A stretch of DNA of 64,000 nt, from assembly GCA_027946365.1 (NCBI GenBank), contig JAPEUQ010000010.1:1116001-1180000 (forward strand), read 5' to 3'. Each line of letters opens with the position of its first letter. Position 1 is the first letter of the stretch. Made by a program: the position numbers and the translations under genes. A model generated the notes under the pieces. The model was not told the DNA's origin, ran no database searches, and saw only the letters and a list, made by a program, of their open reading frames with translations. The stretch is from Kalmusia sp. IMI 367209. Taxonomy: Eukaryota > Ascomycota > Dothideomycetes > Pleosporales > Didymosphaeriaceae. Shown here one piece after another: positions 1 to 11,187 of this stretch.

Positions 1-299
1 CTTGTCGGTCTCTGCGCGGCTGCCGGCATCAATCCATACACCGACGGTCGACGTCTGGGCCCATGGCGAATGCTCGGTCGCGATCTGCGTGGGAGGGTCA
101 ATTGAAATCCTGGCAGCTCTTCAGAGCTTCTACGTACGGTGAAGCCATTAGCGAGGGTAGTCGACTCGGTCTTGGAGCCGTGGGAGACGGGGGTCGCTAG
201 GCCTCTGGTCAAGGGCGACTTTCTGCTCTTGACGGCATTGATGGCGGCCTTGGAGCGCAGGGCCGTCTGAAGGTTCAATGCGAGCCGCCGGGAAGCCAT
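1..299 (-). CDS. MAS1: Mitochondrial processing peptidase beta subunit, 5' part (cut by window edge)
   Basis: This is the N-terminal part of the beta subunit of the matrix processing peptidase, the zinc enzyme that removes presequences from imported mitochondrial proteins. Two exons are visible: 299-138 (54 codons) and 84-1 (28 codons, running off the window in frame). The 53-bp intron has a GTACGT donor and a CGCAG acceptor. The start gives a basic, Arg-rich presequence (MASRRLALNLQ...). Exon 2 reads IATEHSPWAQTSTVGVWIDA, then GSRAETDK, which is the conserved M16-peptidase beginning of fungal MPP-beta. The catalytic HxxEH motif would lie just beyond the edge and cannot be seen. The gene diverges from SDH4, so two nuclear genes for mitochondrial proteins share one promoter. 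Family assignment is strong; the alpha subunit or cytochrome bc1 core protein 1 are less likely because of the ATEHSPWAQTSTVGVW block. Confidence 0.93.
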   Translation of the reverse strand, partial: MASRRLALNLQTALRSKAAINAVKSRKSPLTRGLATPVSHGSKTESTTLANGFTVRRSSEELPGFQLTLPRRSRPSIRHGPRRRPSVYGLMPAAAQRPT

Positions 300-592
300 T
301 GCGTGTGCTCGCTCGGGAGTCGGAGGACGCGAGAACGGAGGAGAGGCGGCGGGTGATGGGATGGATGAGGTCGTTGGAGCTGTTCCTGCTTGGCGAAGAG
401 GTGAGGAAACTGCGAGTCGGCTTATTCCGGAAGGGGAAGCCAGCGCAGCCAATCACAGACACCTAGCGTAATCAAGATGCACCACAGCGCTCGACCTCGG
501 GCCAGCGCCATTGAGCCTCGAGACTGTCCCACACGTCAGTCTGCTTCCTCCACCACCTCTCCACTCCCCATTGCACCGCGTCGCCAGCAGCA
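300..592. promoter_or_regulatory. Shared divergent promoter MPP-beta / SDH4 with CCAAT box
   Basis: The 293 bp between the two start codons must hold both promoters. A CCAAT box inside GCCAATCA is at 449-453. CCAAT is the site of the fungal HAP/CBF complex, which activates respiratory genes in yeasts and moulds. That link is established knowledge; its use here is inference. Confidence 0.5.
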
Positions 593-1237
593 ATGGCCTC
601 TCTCATGCAATCCGGCCTGCTCAGGCAAGGCGCCACCAACCCCGCCGCCGCCCAGCGCATGTTTTCGACTTTCACGAGCTCGTCCATGCGACAGTCTTCG
701 CCCTTGATTCAGCAGCTTCGCCCGGCCTTTGCGCGCTCAGCAATGCCCAAGTCAACGAGGATCGCCGCCTTCCATGCTACCCAGCGCCAGCAGATTCTAC
801 CCCCGTTGCCGCAGAAGATCGAGGGCACTCTGAATCAGCCCGTCCCAGTTCCCACACCAGATTATGCCCACGGAAGCTATCACTGGAGTTTTGAGAGGGT
901 CATCGCTGCAGGCCTCGTCCCTTTGACTATTGCCCCGTTCGCCGCCGGATCGCTGAACCCTGTCACCGACTCTATCCTGTGTGCTCTGCTGGTTCTTCAC
1001 TCTCACATTGGCTTTGAGTATGTCTATGGACCTACACACTAAAGAATTCATAGTTTACTAATACATCTTAGGGCATGCATAGTCGACTACTTCCCGAAGA
1101 AGCGCATTCCGAAAATTCGCACCGCGGCTAACTGGGCTCTCCGACTCGGCACTATCACCCTCGGCGTCGCTCTGTATTCGTTCGAGACGAATGATGTTGG
1201 TATCACCGAGTTGATTGCAAGACTTTGGCATGCTTAA
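593..1237 (+). CDS. SDH4: Succinate dehydrogenase membrane anchor subunit (CybS)
   Basis: This is the small membrane anchor of respiratory complex II in the mitochondrial inner membrane; it helps bind heme b and ubiquinone. Exons are 593-1017 and 1072-1237 (196 aa). The 54-bp intron has a GTATGT donor, a TTTACTAATAC branch region and a CTTAG acceptor. The first ~60 residues are a Ser/Arg/Gln-rich presequence without acidic residues. The mature part carries the family pattern HGSYHWSFERVIAAGLVPL, a second hydrophobic helix, then HSHIGFEACIVDYFPKK across the splice junction. The HSHxGF and DYFPKR-like stretch is the hallmark of SdhD/CybS. A final hydrophobic helix precedes the stop. Length fits fungal SDH4. 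It is divergent from the MPP-beta gene and probably co-regulated with it. Confidence 0.95.
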
Positions 1238-4200
1238 GGCAATGGTGGGAGTGAGGAGGTGTAAATACAAATGGGGCGGCGGAGCGTTTTGCCACAGGTG
1301 GTGAAGGCGGTCATTGTTAGAACTATGTGTATTCGAAAGATTGCAATGTCAAGTGGAATTTCAATATGCTCCTTCCAATAGTAAAACCATCTTAATGCTT
1401 GTCTCGGTACGTTGGGCTCACGAAGGCAATATCAAATTCACTACCCACATAAGATCGTTTACCCTCCGATTTTTTAGTATTTCAACGCCTCTCTCCTACA
1501 AACCCAGATGATCTTCCAATAGAAGCCATAGAAATCGAAAGTTCAAGATATGGTCATGAAAAGCCACTGTCAGCACTCTCCTGATTTGATGTCTCTCCTT
1601 TCTGGGCCCACGTCTTGCCAGAGTAGACAAAAACTTGACATTGGTACAGTGCTTGTAACAGACACCAGCCCCACCCCCGATCATCAATGCCAAAGAGTCA
1701 TTTCGGTGACGGTCCGACATTCTCTAGATCGTCTCCCGCGAGAGTAATCGAAAACAGTGGAAGCAAACCACAAACAGCTACGACTACCCTCGGTGGTAAC
1801 GCAACATCCGCCACTCACCAAACCTCCCCTTCTTAGACCCGGACTCTTCTAATACGGCGACTACAATCTTCTTTCTAAGCACATCCAACATGTCCCTTCT
1901 ATGCTCTTGTATCCAGAACTCCTACGTATCTTCTCCGTCAAATTGCACCTTAAATTCCTCCTTCAATTTCTCTTTCGTCATACCGACCTTTCCGATGACC
2001 CCTTGCGCATCCATGCCTGCTCAAAACCCTCTCACGAGAATGCATCACTGCACCGAAACCCATTGCTAAGCCTCCGCATGTCCCTACCGCAAGCGTGCTG
2101 CCGGAGTCATCATGTTAGATGTAGCTTTTGGTCCCATATCGACGGCGTGATGCCAGGGGGCGATGTACTTTCCTGCGAACACAAAGACTCACATACGATC
2201 TTGACGAGTTCTAGACTCCTTTCACTAAGGAGGGGCCTATATTGCATGTTTTCCAGACACCATCGCGCGTCACATTCATCTCGATGTGCCTCTGAATGGC
2301 GAATAGCAGACTTAGCCAAGGAGTAGGACGAACAAGCCAAAGGAGAAGTAAATTGATTGACTTCGTGATGGATCTGGTGACAAACGTAGAACAGAGCGAC
2401 ATTCAGCGCTTCGTACTGTGCATTATTATCGAAGCGGTAACTCTCGCAAAGTTTGATTGATATCGGTCTGTAGAATACTTTTCCAATAATAAGGCATGCA
2501 GTAAAAAGGACATTACCCATTTCGACGGGGAGCTCGAGGAGACGGAAGCGAGGCGGTTAGGGGGCGAGTATACTAGGTTTGGTACCTACATTGAGGTCCA
2601 ATTGTCGAATATCATCGTGAAACAATGCTTCCCTTCCAGGCGATAACATGATTACATATGGCGCAAGTACATACAGGTTGGGCCTTACGCAGCCGGGTAG
2701 ACTCCTAGAAGGGGCCGTGATGGGTGATCCGTTGGGCACCTTGTCGCTCTCGCTGTTGTGGATCTTAAGAAACTTGATGCGAGCTTAGTCGCGGTTGCCA
2801 TAGTAGGGGACAATTAGTCGAAAGGAATGAAGGGTTGCTTGTGCGGGTAGGCACGTAGGCAACTGTTCCCTTGTGTGCCAAGTGTAAAACAAGTTAGTAC
2901 AAGGGATTTCCTAGTTTGGAAATAAAATCAGCGTTTTCTTCGAGGCGATAGAAGCGTTGATGAGAAGACGACGATGACGGAAGCTGAGCTCAGAACTTAT
3001 GTCATGGACGTTTCCGTGGTGAGTGCTTGAGAAAAGCGTAGCCACGACAAGTGAATTACAAATGATGTTCAGGGAAACGAACTTATTTAACATTCTGGTA
3101 AGAAGTTTATACCACAATGTCCAAGTTCATTTCATCTTTGTCAAGCTATCAAGATCTGGCCACTGCGACGAAAACACCAACACTCCTACAGTAGTATCCA
3201 TCTGAATCCCACTCGTAAGACAATAGGATATTATCAACAAACGACCCTCGTCGATCTATCCAACGGCACCTCTTTTTATCCACTCCTTTTTGCCGCGTAA
3301 GAAATCGTATCTCGCTCAGGCCAAGAATAATACTAGAACGCTCGAGACGGATCCACGAAAGCATAGCTACGACAGCGAAGCGACAAGCGCAGCTGCAGCA
3401 ACCAGGGGCAAGCCTAAAATTCACACACGCATCCAATTGAATCTATACTCAAACATACATTGAACTATAGTTACATATACATTCGAACATACTTTCAAGT
3501 AGCATTACTAAACCCATCCATATGTTCACTATTCTTACCCACAAGTGGGGACTACATGCGCCCATGAGAGCAGACGCATGCAGTCAATGTCGTGGCCCGC
3601 CATAAATTAAACCCATACCAGGCATGCATCCGCATCAGACCTAGAGCACCAAAGCCCTACAAAAAGACCCCACTTATCATCAAGGTGCATCTTTCTAACA
3701 ATCAAGGAGTATTTCCATTCTAAGCAGACCGCGACCCAAGTCGCGGAGGAAGGAAAGGAATGCTCCAAGGAGGGAAGGTGCCACGGCATGACAACGCATC
3801 TGCGATCTCGATGGGCATGCGGTGGATGCGCGAGGCAAACTCTAAATCAACCCCACCGCTTCCAGGCTTCGAATGGTATTGGTGCATGTTCCGCGGAGCA
3901 TGGAAAGATATAACGTAAAGCAGGCAAGCGATGCCAGCAAGTAAGCGTTGAAACAAGCAAAGTCAAGAAAGATGGCGCCGAGTTGGCATACGAACTGTAT
4001 TCTTACTGTACACGATGTGCTACAAAAACTGAGAATGGAAAAACACTGCTTAATTGATTTGGGGGAATCTCTAAGATATATGCAAAGCCAATTCGTCCCA
4101 TCGACCGACTGCTCACTCAGGACGCAGCGGAAACCGTACATAACTCAGTGATCGAGCTATAGGCTGATACACCAAGCGCCATCCTCGGCTGAGCGAGTGT

Positions 4201-4758
4201 CTACGACCTAGCGAATCGGCCTCCTCGCCGCGCTATTCATTCAAATACAAGACTGGGAAACGCCAGTACTCCAAATCGCCATGCGCCAAGCGACGTAAAA
4301 AAAAACAGCAGATGTCCAGCCTCATGGAGCAATGCCGTGATGCCTTGAACAATATGGTATAGTTGGATAATGGGTGAAAATAGAATCTAAACAAGGTGGT
4401 GAATAGAATTTAAGTGGTTAGTGTTGAAGAGAAGTATGTCGAAGAGGAGGGCGTCGAAGCGAAGATATAAAGGATAACGCCGAAGGGCCCAATGCCGCTA
4501 TGCAACCGCTCGTAAACGCGATTCAAAATGCGATTCTGCGTACGTCTCTGTGTATGTTTCTGTGTACGTGAATCGACTGTTGTATTCTTGGTGGTGAGTG
4601 AGACGATAAATAATCATGATAAGGTGGTAATGGAGGTTGGCTGGATGGGTCATTTCGATGATGCGATGAGGTCCGGGAGGAATGCCGACGTGGTGTGCTC
4701 CGCGCCGCAAGCCGACGAAGTCGTAGACAAGCAGCCCAGGCGTTGGGAGCGCTGATTG
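1238..4758. other. Long intergenic tract, mostly without recognisable genes
   Basis: About 3.5 kb between SDH4 and the SCOC-like gene. Only short, unconvincing reading frames are present, apart from the F-box/2EXR-like fragment at 2110-2556. The last few hundred bases probably include the 3' UTR of the SCOC-like gene. No tRNA or transposon end was seen. Confidence 0.5.
2110..2556 (-). pseudogene. F-box/2EXR-like domain fragment, probably a relic
   Basis: A minus-strand frame reads PPRFRLLELPVEMGNVLF near 2556-2503. Further on it has FYVCHQIHHEVNQF. This is the layout of the small fungal F-box-like/2EXR domain, which opens with an LLxLPxE(I/M) motif and later has an (L/F)xVCRQIxxE motif. An in-frame TAA (2557-2559) sits directly before the domain start. 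The only ATG (2520) falls inside the motif, so a complete N-terminus cannot be read and no acceptor site cures it. The frame runs 136 codons from that ATG and then stops. I therefore prefer a truncated relic over an active gene, although a 136-aa protein remains possible. Confidence 0.35.
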
Positions 4759-5514
4759 TTATTTGAGGATGCGGTTTTTCCCTTTGCCCTTGCTCTTGCC
4801 AGCGCCTGAGGAGGTGATCTTGCTCGTCTGCATTAACTCGCCGATGTATCTGCGAGTGGTTAGGCGATGCCAGAGGGATAGTACTATGGTGCACTTACGA
4901 TTGGAGGAACTTGTTGCCGCCCTCAAGCTTCTCGTGCTCCGACTTCACAATTTCGACACGGTCGACGATTTCCATCAGGCTGGCTTGCAGAGCTTTGGCT
5001 TGCCTGGCGAAAGCCGTCAGTCTCGGAGTCCAGGGGCTTGCGAGGGGACGGATAAGCAGCGGGACACCAGCGCGTACAGGCTGCCCGACGCGCCTCCCTG
5101 GGTAATGACGCAGCTGCCATTGTCTGGCGTGAACCGCGGCAGGGAGGAAGGCACGACGGGGGGGAATAGTGAAATGATGTTGACTCACTCAATCAATGCC
5201 TGGCGGGCCTCCTGGCCCATCTTCTCGATCTCCTCGCTGCTTCGCCGCGGGCTCATGGTCCTGGCGTCGCCGTCATCGTATTCCTCTTCCTTGAGCTCGA
5301 CGTGGGGGCTGTCGCGCGGTATTATGATGGTGCCGCTCGACTTCCTGCTCCCTAGACGCGGGCGGGCGAGCTTCGAGGGGTCCTCGTCGACAGTCCTGGC
5401 CTGGTCCTGCTCACTGACCGAGGAGCTCGACGAGGTAGAGCTCATGTCGTCTGGGTATGAGGGGCGGCGAAGGTCGTGGACGGTGGCAGGAGGGAAGGGA
5501 GTTGTCTCCAACAT
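4759..5514 (-). CDS. Short coiled-coil (SCOC/Slo1-like, DUF2205 family) protein
   Basis: Three exons (5514-5189, 5003-4899, 4849-4759) encode 173 aa. Introns are 185 and 49 bp with GTGAGT and GTAAGT donors. The N-terminal ~110 residues are low-complexity, Ser/Asp/Glu-rich and probably disordered. The C-terminal half is a compact heptad coiled coil, with QAKALQASLMEIVDRVEIV and KSEHEKLEGGNKFLQSYIGE. This matches the SCOC/Slo1 family, small Golgi or vesicle-associated coiled coils that bind Arl-type GTPases. It ends in a Lys/Gly-rich tail (GKSKGKGKNR). The conserved core spans the second and third exons, which supports the splice model. The start at 5514 was chosen because it is a true ATG near the conserved region; the frame is open further upstream to about 5850, but that part looks like 5' leader. 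Confidence 0.8.
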
Positions 5515-6000
5515 GTCGGAGGGACAGCAGCGTGCGGCTCTGTTGGTGTGGGTGAAGTGGGCTGCGAGAATCGGCACAGACGGCGCCGTTAGAGCAGGTG
5601 TGCGGCGCCAAGGGGTTTTGGTGGGTGGGTGTGTGTGAGTGACGAGGATGAGGATGCTCCGCCGGGATGACGCTAAGCAATTCCCGCTCAAGGGTCCTCG
5701 TCCAAACAGGAAGTCGGCCTGACCCTGCTTGGAGTTGGGTTCGGGGAGTTGGCGGCAGGGAAAGTGGGCGGAAATGCGACTGAAAAATGAAGGCCGGCGC
5801 GCGGCAGCGTGGTGGCGTGCAGCTATGCAGGACGATGGAGCCAAAGGCAAGGCCGTCGGCAGAAGCAGCGGCGCTGATATTTACTGGCGGGCGGACAGGC
5901 CACAGCAATGAGCACCTGCCCAACTCCAAGTTTTTCGGTGATGTCGATCGTCGAGCGCTAGGCGCACTGAGGGCGGATGGGGCAGCGCTCTACAGATTAG

Positions 6001-6015
6001 CGGCGGCGGCGGCGG
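6001..6015. repeat. (CGG)5 trinucleotide run
   Basis: Five perfect CGG units in non-coding DNA upstream of the SCOC-like gene. Confidence 0.9.
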
Positions 6016-7987
6016 TGAGGAGCGTCTGCGTGGTGCACAGCGTGGTGCTGTTCGGTGGGCGATGGTGCGCAAGATGGACGTGAAGAGGTCGTGAAGAGCG
6101 TTGGGCGCAGTAATAGAAGGACCGCTGCGACGACTGCGCGCTCCAGCGGTTTTGCTCAGAGCCCCGACAGCCACTGTCCGCCCGCGTCGTTCGATCTGCG
6201 GCTGGCAACCGCAGCATCCAGCGGTCGGCACGAGAAATGACGTCGAGGGATTGTGGCCCTAGCCCGATGCAGTGCGAGATTAGCGGGACGCAGGGCTCAC
6301 AGCCAAAGCTTTGCTTTGCCCCCACCGTCTCACCAGCCATTCACTGACATCACCGCTCCCCATTCAGAAGACGACCCGTGCTACCCGTGCCGACCATGAC
6401 TCTGACCACCAGCCCACCAGCCCGCCAGCCCACCACGCCCGACGTCGTGGGGACTGCATCCGCCGTCGAATGCAGAGAAGACCCGCCACCTTCGAGAAGA
6501 ATGTGCGCCTCGGAATGCCGTCGTCGGCTGTCTGCTGTCTGCCCGTTGCAACCAGCTTGCTCGTAGCCGCCTCGCCGCTCCGTTACTCAATAATTGCTAC
6601 CACCGGTACTACACTACGCGCCCGGCGAGTGTTGGCTGCGTGCGCTGATCACCTCCGTGCGGCGCAGAGCGCTGCCTCTCTTTCGTCGAGTCTCCGGCTT
6701 GACACCCTAATAATACATGATCGTCATATCTCCTTGGACCCTGCGGCACTTGCACCGGCCCCTGCGCTCTGTCGCCTCGCGCATACTGTTCACCCCCGCC
6801 TCCCTTGTTACCGGTCAGAGGGCAGTGGAGGCAGCCCATGGCTTGTTGCTCCCTCTTACTCAACCTCCCACAATTCCTGTGTGTAACGGACACCCAATAG
6901 TCGCCATGTCAGTGCTCGGATCGTCGTGTAACATGCTGCCTTGGCCGCTTCGGAGTTTGCTGTTGGGTAGGTTTTGAGCTGAGTCAAGAGCACTACCAAA
7001 TACCCCTGGACAGAGGACCCTCCCCAATGTACTGGAAGGCATTTATCCCGAGTCCCCTGTCTGGGGACGACATGTCGCAATCGTCAGCCCACCTGCCTCA
7101 ATTCGTCTGTTCTACGTTTTGAAAACGACGATCTCGTGGAAATGACGTTCCGCTGCCACGCATTGAGAACGCTGCGGCGCCTGCACGTTCCCCCTGGGTC
7201 AAGTCCTAGTAGCTCACAATCTCAACTTCAAACTCTTTCGGTTGCGATGCTGGCTCTTGTTTTCTCCATTTGAACAGACTACGGTTGGCCCCGCTGATAG
7301 GCAGGCAGTTAGAGAGCTTTCACAAGTAGCACCGTCACCGCTTTTATGCCTAGCGATGATCACTCGGGAGAGGGGAAGTCAATCCCGTGCCTCCAGAGAA
7401 TACATTTACCGATATCGAAGTGTCAGCCTTTGCACTACACCTCCGGTCGCTGCCTGCCTGGCTTTGCCTTGCGCGATCATGGTGTTTCGGAAGGGATACG
7501 AAGGGAGCACGTGGAGCCGCGATAGCCATCCAGGCCGCTCACAGCCCATGTTTGGATGAAGGACAATTGCACTGCCATTCACGGGCCCTTCCACACCTGC
7601 ATCAGCCGTACACATCATCAGGACTTAGACTCGGCTGTAGCCGGCCGGAGGACACAACGCATTCCGTCTGAGCCTGTGTCTACCGTTAAAGTGTACCCGA
7701 AGTTCACATACTTAGTCTTGTCATGTCAATATTTTCTAATTTTTAGTTGGATCCAGGGCTCCTCGCCTTAACAAACGCTGCTAATGTCGCAACTTAAAAT
7801 CGGCGAAAAAAACAAGCGTAGGCACCGAGACTATCTATATCTACAACATGTCGATCGCTCACAAAACCAATTACACAAGACGCCGAGAAGTGTCATCTGC
7901 ACTCCAAATCCTGCAAGTCTGAGTAAACTTGTGTTATTTCCGTCCGAATACATCGGCAACCACCGCACGCGCTGCCACGGTACAGTA

Positions 7988-7990
<3 letters not shown>

Positions 7991-8023
<33 letters not shown>
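7991..8023. repeat. (GT)16 dinucleotide microsatellite
   Basis: Sixteen uninterrupted GT units plus one G in an intergenic stretch. Such tracts vary in length between strains. Confidence 0.97.
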
Positions 8024-8024
<1 letters not shown>

Positions 8025-9223
8025 CAGCACATAATAGTGAAGAGGCTAGTTGTGTGGTAGCCGTATCTTTGAAAATCTCGGCTCCTTGTTCCGACACCTC
8101 ACGGCTGTGACTTGGAGGATGATACAATTCGGGCCGAATCTTCGAGGGTCGGCCCTTGGTAGCCGCGCGTTCGTGAGGCCCTATTAATCAATACTCAAGG
8201 TAAACTGATAGCATGACTTCAAGGGACAAAGTTCCGTATGTGGGTGCCGCTAAAAAAAACAGCGCGCTTCGTGAACATCTTGCAAGCAATCCTGAAATCC
8301 GCCGCATTAGGGCCGCAGGACTGAAGTGCGCTACTGCAACAACGGCGGCACCCAGAGAAGGGGTCGCGAGTAACAGCTGTTCGAACTTCCGCTAAGTGAT
8401 TAACAACACTGTCACACGCACCTGCCAGTAGGTACATTGTCTGATGGGTTTCGGTCTGCTACATAGCAAGGACCCACCAACTATTGGCACTACTGAACCG
8501 TTGAGTTCGCAAAGAGGGGGAGCTGCAAATGCAAGTTCATGCTATTCCCCACACTACTTGTTTAGGTAGCATACACTTGTGGGTTTCGTTGTCTGCCACT
8601 TCCGGAAGCACATGCTGAAGCAAGGTGGAGCTCGGCGAAGTGACAGGTGGGCCTTTTCATGGCTAGCTACATTCGCTACATTACTTAGCGACGGGCACGA
8701 TTCTGATGGTCTGCATTTCGTATCAATATACATACAAAGATTGGTGCTCCCCGGCGTATGGTTTCTCCGCTGCCGTTAGATATAAATTTGCAGTTCGTAA
8801 TGTCGTCACTTTGAAGTGGCCCGAGCTTTTCCCAACGTCGAACTGGCTGGACAGCTAGGTGCTCGTTCATCTGTAGTTACAATGCTTCGTAGTCTATGAA
8901 ACATATACATCTGTTTCTTATATAACTTTCCTATATGTCCTCAATTCACACACAATTGTAGAATAACTCGCGAATGTCGTAATGTTGTGGATCCTCGTTG
9001 AGCTATCATTACAGCTGCTTAATCCATTTTGGCCTTTGAGATTTGGTTCGTCATCTCGGTTCACAATGACAGTGATGTCTGGGATTGACAGATTGTACAG
9101 ACATCAGTAGTTCTTCAGTATATTCGGCCGTAAAAGTACAAAGCGATTGCCAAACGCGTAAGTTTCTTGCATATCACGGTAGAAGCTTCCCATCACGAGG
9201 CAGTAACTGATACTGGACCAAAG

Positions 9224-10977
9224 CTACCGCGACATACTCGTCTTCAAAGACACCGGACTACTTCGACACCACTGTTGGCTGGTACGCTGGTGCGCCTTCT
9301 TCCTACTCGCGACTCGTATCCATCTGATCTTCGCGAAGGGCCTACCGCCACTGGCGAAGCACCATGGCTTGCTCAGACGAATGCAGCGCCCTTTGCCGGG
9401 GTGTCCTATATACCGAACACACCCCTTGAGACACAAGTTCCAATATCTGGCGATAAACAGGGCCACAACATCTTCGAGCGATTGGGAATCTTGAGCCCGT
9501 ATTTCCCTAACCCGCGCGGTTTTGGTGTCGATGAGTATCCCATTCCACCGGGATCGAATGTCACCTGGCTCAACATGGTGCATCGCCACGGGAGCCGCTA
9601 CCCCGAAGTGACGGGCAGCGAGCTGCGGCTCGCAAAGAAGATTACCGACGCGAAAGGGAATTTTCAAGCTCATGGCGCCATGTCGTTTCTGAACCAGTGG
9701 AGGAACATCCTCGGGACTGAAATTCTCGTACCAGTTGGTAAGCAGCAGCTTTTCGATTCGGGAGTCTTGCATTACTACGAATATGGACATTTGTACCCGA
9801 ATAACGGCAGCAAAATCATCGCGCGGACCACGACGCAGAGAAGGATGCTGGAGTCAGCAGAATACTTCCTCGCTGGATTCTTTGGGCTCGGTTGGACGCA
9901 AAACGCGACGTTGGAAGTCGTTATCGAGAGCAGAGGGTTTAATAATACGCTAGCGGGGTATAAAGCGTGTAATCGGACGAGCTGGGGTATGGGGGCAAAG
10001 AGTGAGTTGGTTGAGAGAAACCATGTGCTTCCGAATGCTAATATAGAGCAGCCGTGCACGAGTGGACCGAGACCTATCTCGCAGATGCACATCGACGGAT
10101 TAGTGGCAATATTACAGGCGACCTAAGATGGACACTAAACGATACTTGTAAGAAGGCTTTTGGATACTTTTGAACATTTGCTAATCCCAAGTAGATAACG
10201 CCCAAGCACTCTGTGCCTACGAAACTGTTGCAGTCGGATTCTCTCATTGGTGCGGTCTCTTCACCCACGAAGAATGGGAGGGCTTCGAGTATTCCCTAGA
10301 CATCGCCTTCGCAGCCGGGACCGGCTTTCTCTCTCCAGTTGGTCGCGCCATCGGGATAGGTGCCACTTCCTCTTCCTCTTCCTCTACACTAGCATTCTAC
10401 TAAACCACACTCAGGCTATGTCCAAGAAGTGCTAGCCCGCATGCAACACCACGTCCTCTCCTCACCCACCGCCCAAATTAATACTACACTCGACAACAAC
10501 ACTGTTACCTTCCCCACGCAGCAAGCCCTCAACCTTGACTTCAGCCACGACTCAAACATTATCAGTATCCTCGTTGCCTTTGGTCTGACTCAGTTTGCAG
10601 ACTATCTGCCACCCACACACATCCTCTACGACCGCGAATTCGTGATGGCATATATTGAGCCTTTCGCTGGGAGGCTGGACATCGAGGTAATCTGGGCGCC
10701 AAAGCCAGTTCGTGCGGATCGCTCTGTAAAAGAAGTGTATGAAAAAGGTCCGCCTACGCGGTATGTGCATTTTCTGGTGAACCAGCGGACTGTGCCGTTG
10801 GGGAGGAGTCTAAAAGCGTGTGGGGAGAGGATTGATGGGTGGTGCGAGATGGAGACATTTTTAGACGTGCAGAAGGAGCAGATTGAGAAGGCCGACTTTG
10901 AATACGCGTGTTTTGGAGACTATGAAATGGGGATGTATGGGGATGTTAGGGACGGGAGGCCGCCGAGGGAGGAATGA
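9224..10977 (+). CDS. Histidine acid phosphatase (phytase-like), start not resolved
   Basis: This is a branch-2 histidine phosphatase, an extracellular-type enzyme that hydrolyses phosphomonoesters such as phytate. Readable exons are 9224-9289, 9339-10001, 10052-10147, 10195-10359 and 10415-10977. Introns are 47-55 bp with CTGAT/CTAAT branch sites, and each one restores the reading frame. The N-terminal catalytic motif is MVHRHGSRYPE (RHGxRxP) and the proton-donor motif is FSHDSNI (HD). Family blocks APWLAQTNAAPFAGVSYIPN and LSPYFPNPRGFGVDEYP precede the active site. Cysteines and NxS/T sites fit a secreted glycoprotein. The readable part is ~516 codons, so only a signal peptide should be missing. 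However, no ATG exon can be joined in phase upstream; a GTAAGT donor at 9158 paired with the 9223 acceptor gives no initiator. Either a distant first exon exists or the 5' end is damaged. Confidence 0.85.
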
Positions 10978-11187
10978 TACGACTGGGGGACCAGAATCAC
11001 GATGGCTTATATCTGGCATGCGGCATATACATTCACGACACGCGATATATCATCATGAACATTTGCATTAGTTTTGGCCACCACCATACGGCGAAAGAGA
11101 GGAAAAAAGCGCTCATCGTACCATGGAACATCGACCCACGAACCCCATTCCAACAAGCTTCCCAAAAACCCCACCCCCAGAAATGAC

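Larger units (their letters stand above)
5515..9223. other. Gene-poor tract of about 3.7 kb
   Basis: No reading frame here has recognisable domains or convincing splice structure. The first ~1.8 kb is GC-rich with small CGG and CCAGC-type repeats; the rest is closer to average and contains a (GT)16 microsatellite. The promoter of the SCOC-like gene lies at the left end. The missing 5' exon of the acid phosphatase gene, if it exists, should lie at the right end. Confidence 0.5.

Noticed and set aside
4763..5638. 291-codon plus-strand frame
   Set aside because: Antisense of the SCOC-like gene exons and introns; the minus strand has the conserved coiled coil and proper splice sites.
5515..5850. 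Upstream in-frame extension of the SCOC-like protein
   Set aside because: It reads through a Pro/His/Arg-rich leader with no similarity to the family; the start at 5514 fits the conserved protein better.
6311..6886. 191-codon plus-strand frame
   Set aside because: Composition is Arg/Ala/Ser-rich without motifs, in a GC-rich tract where stops are rare by chance.
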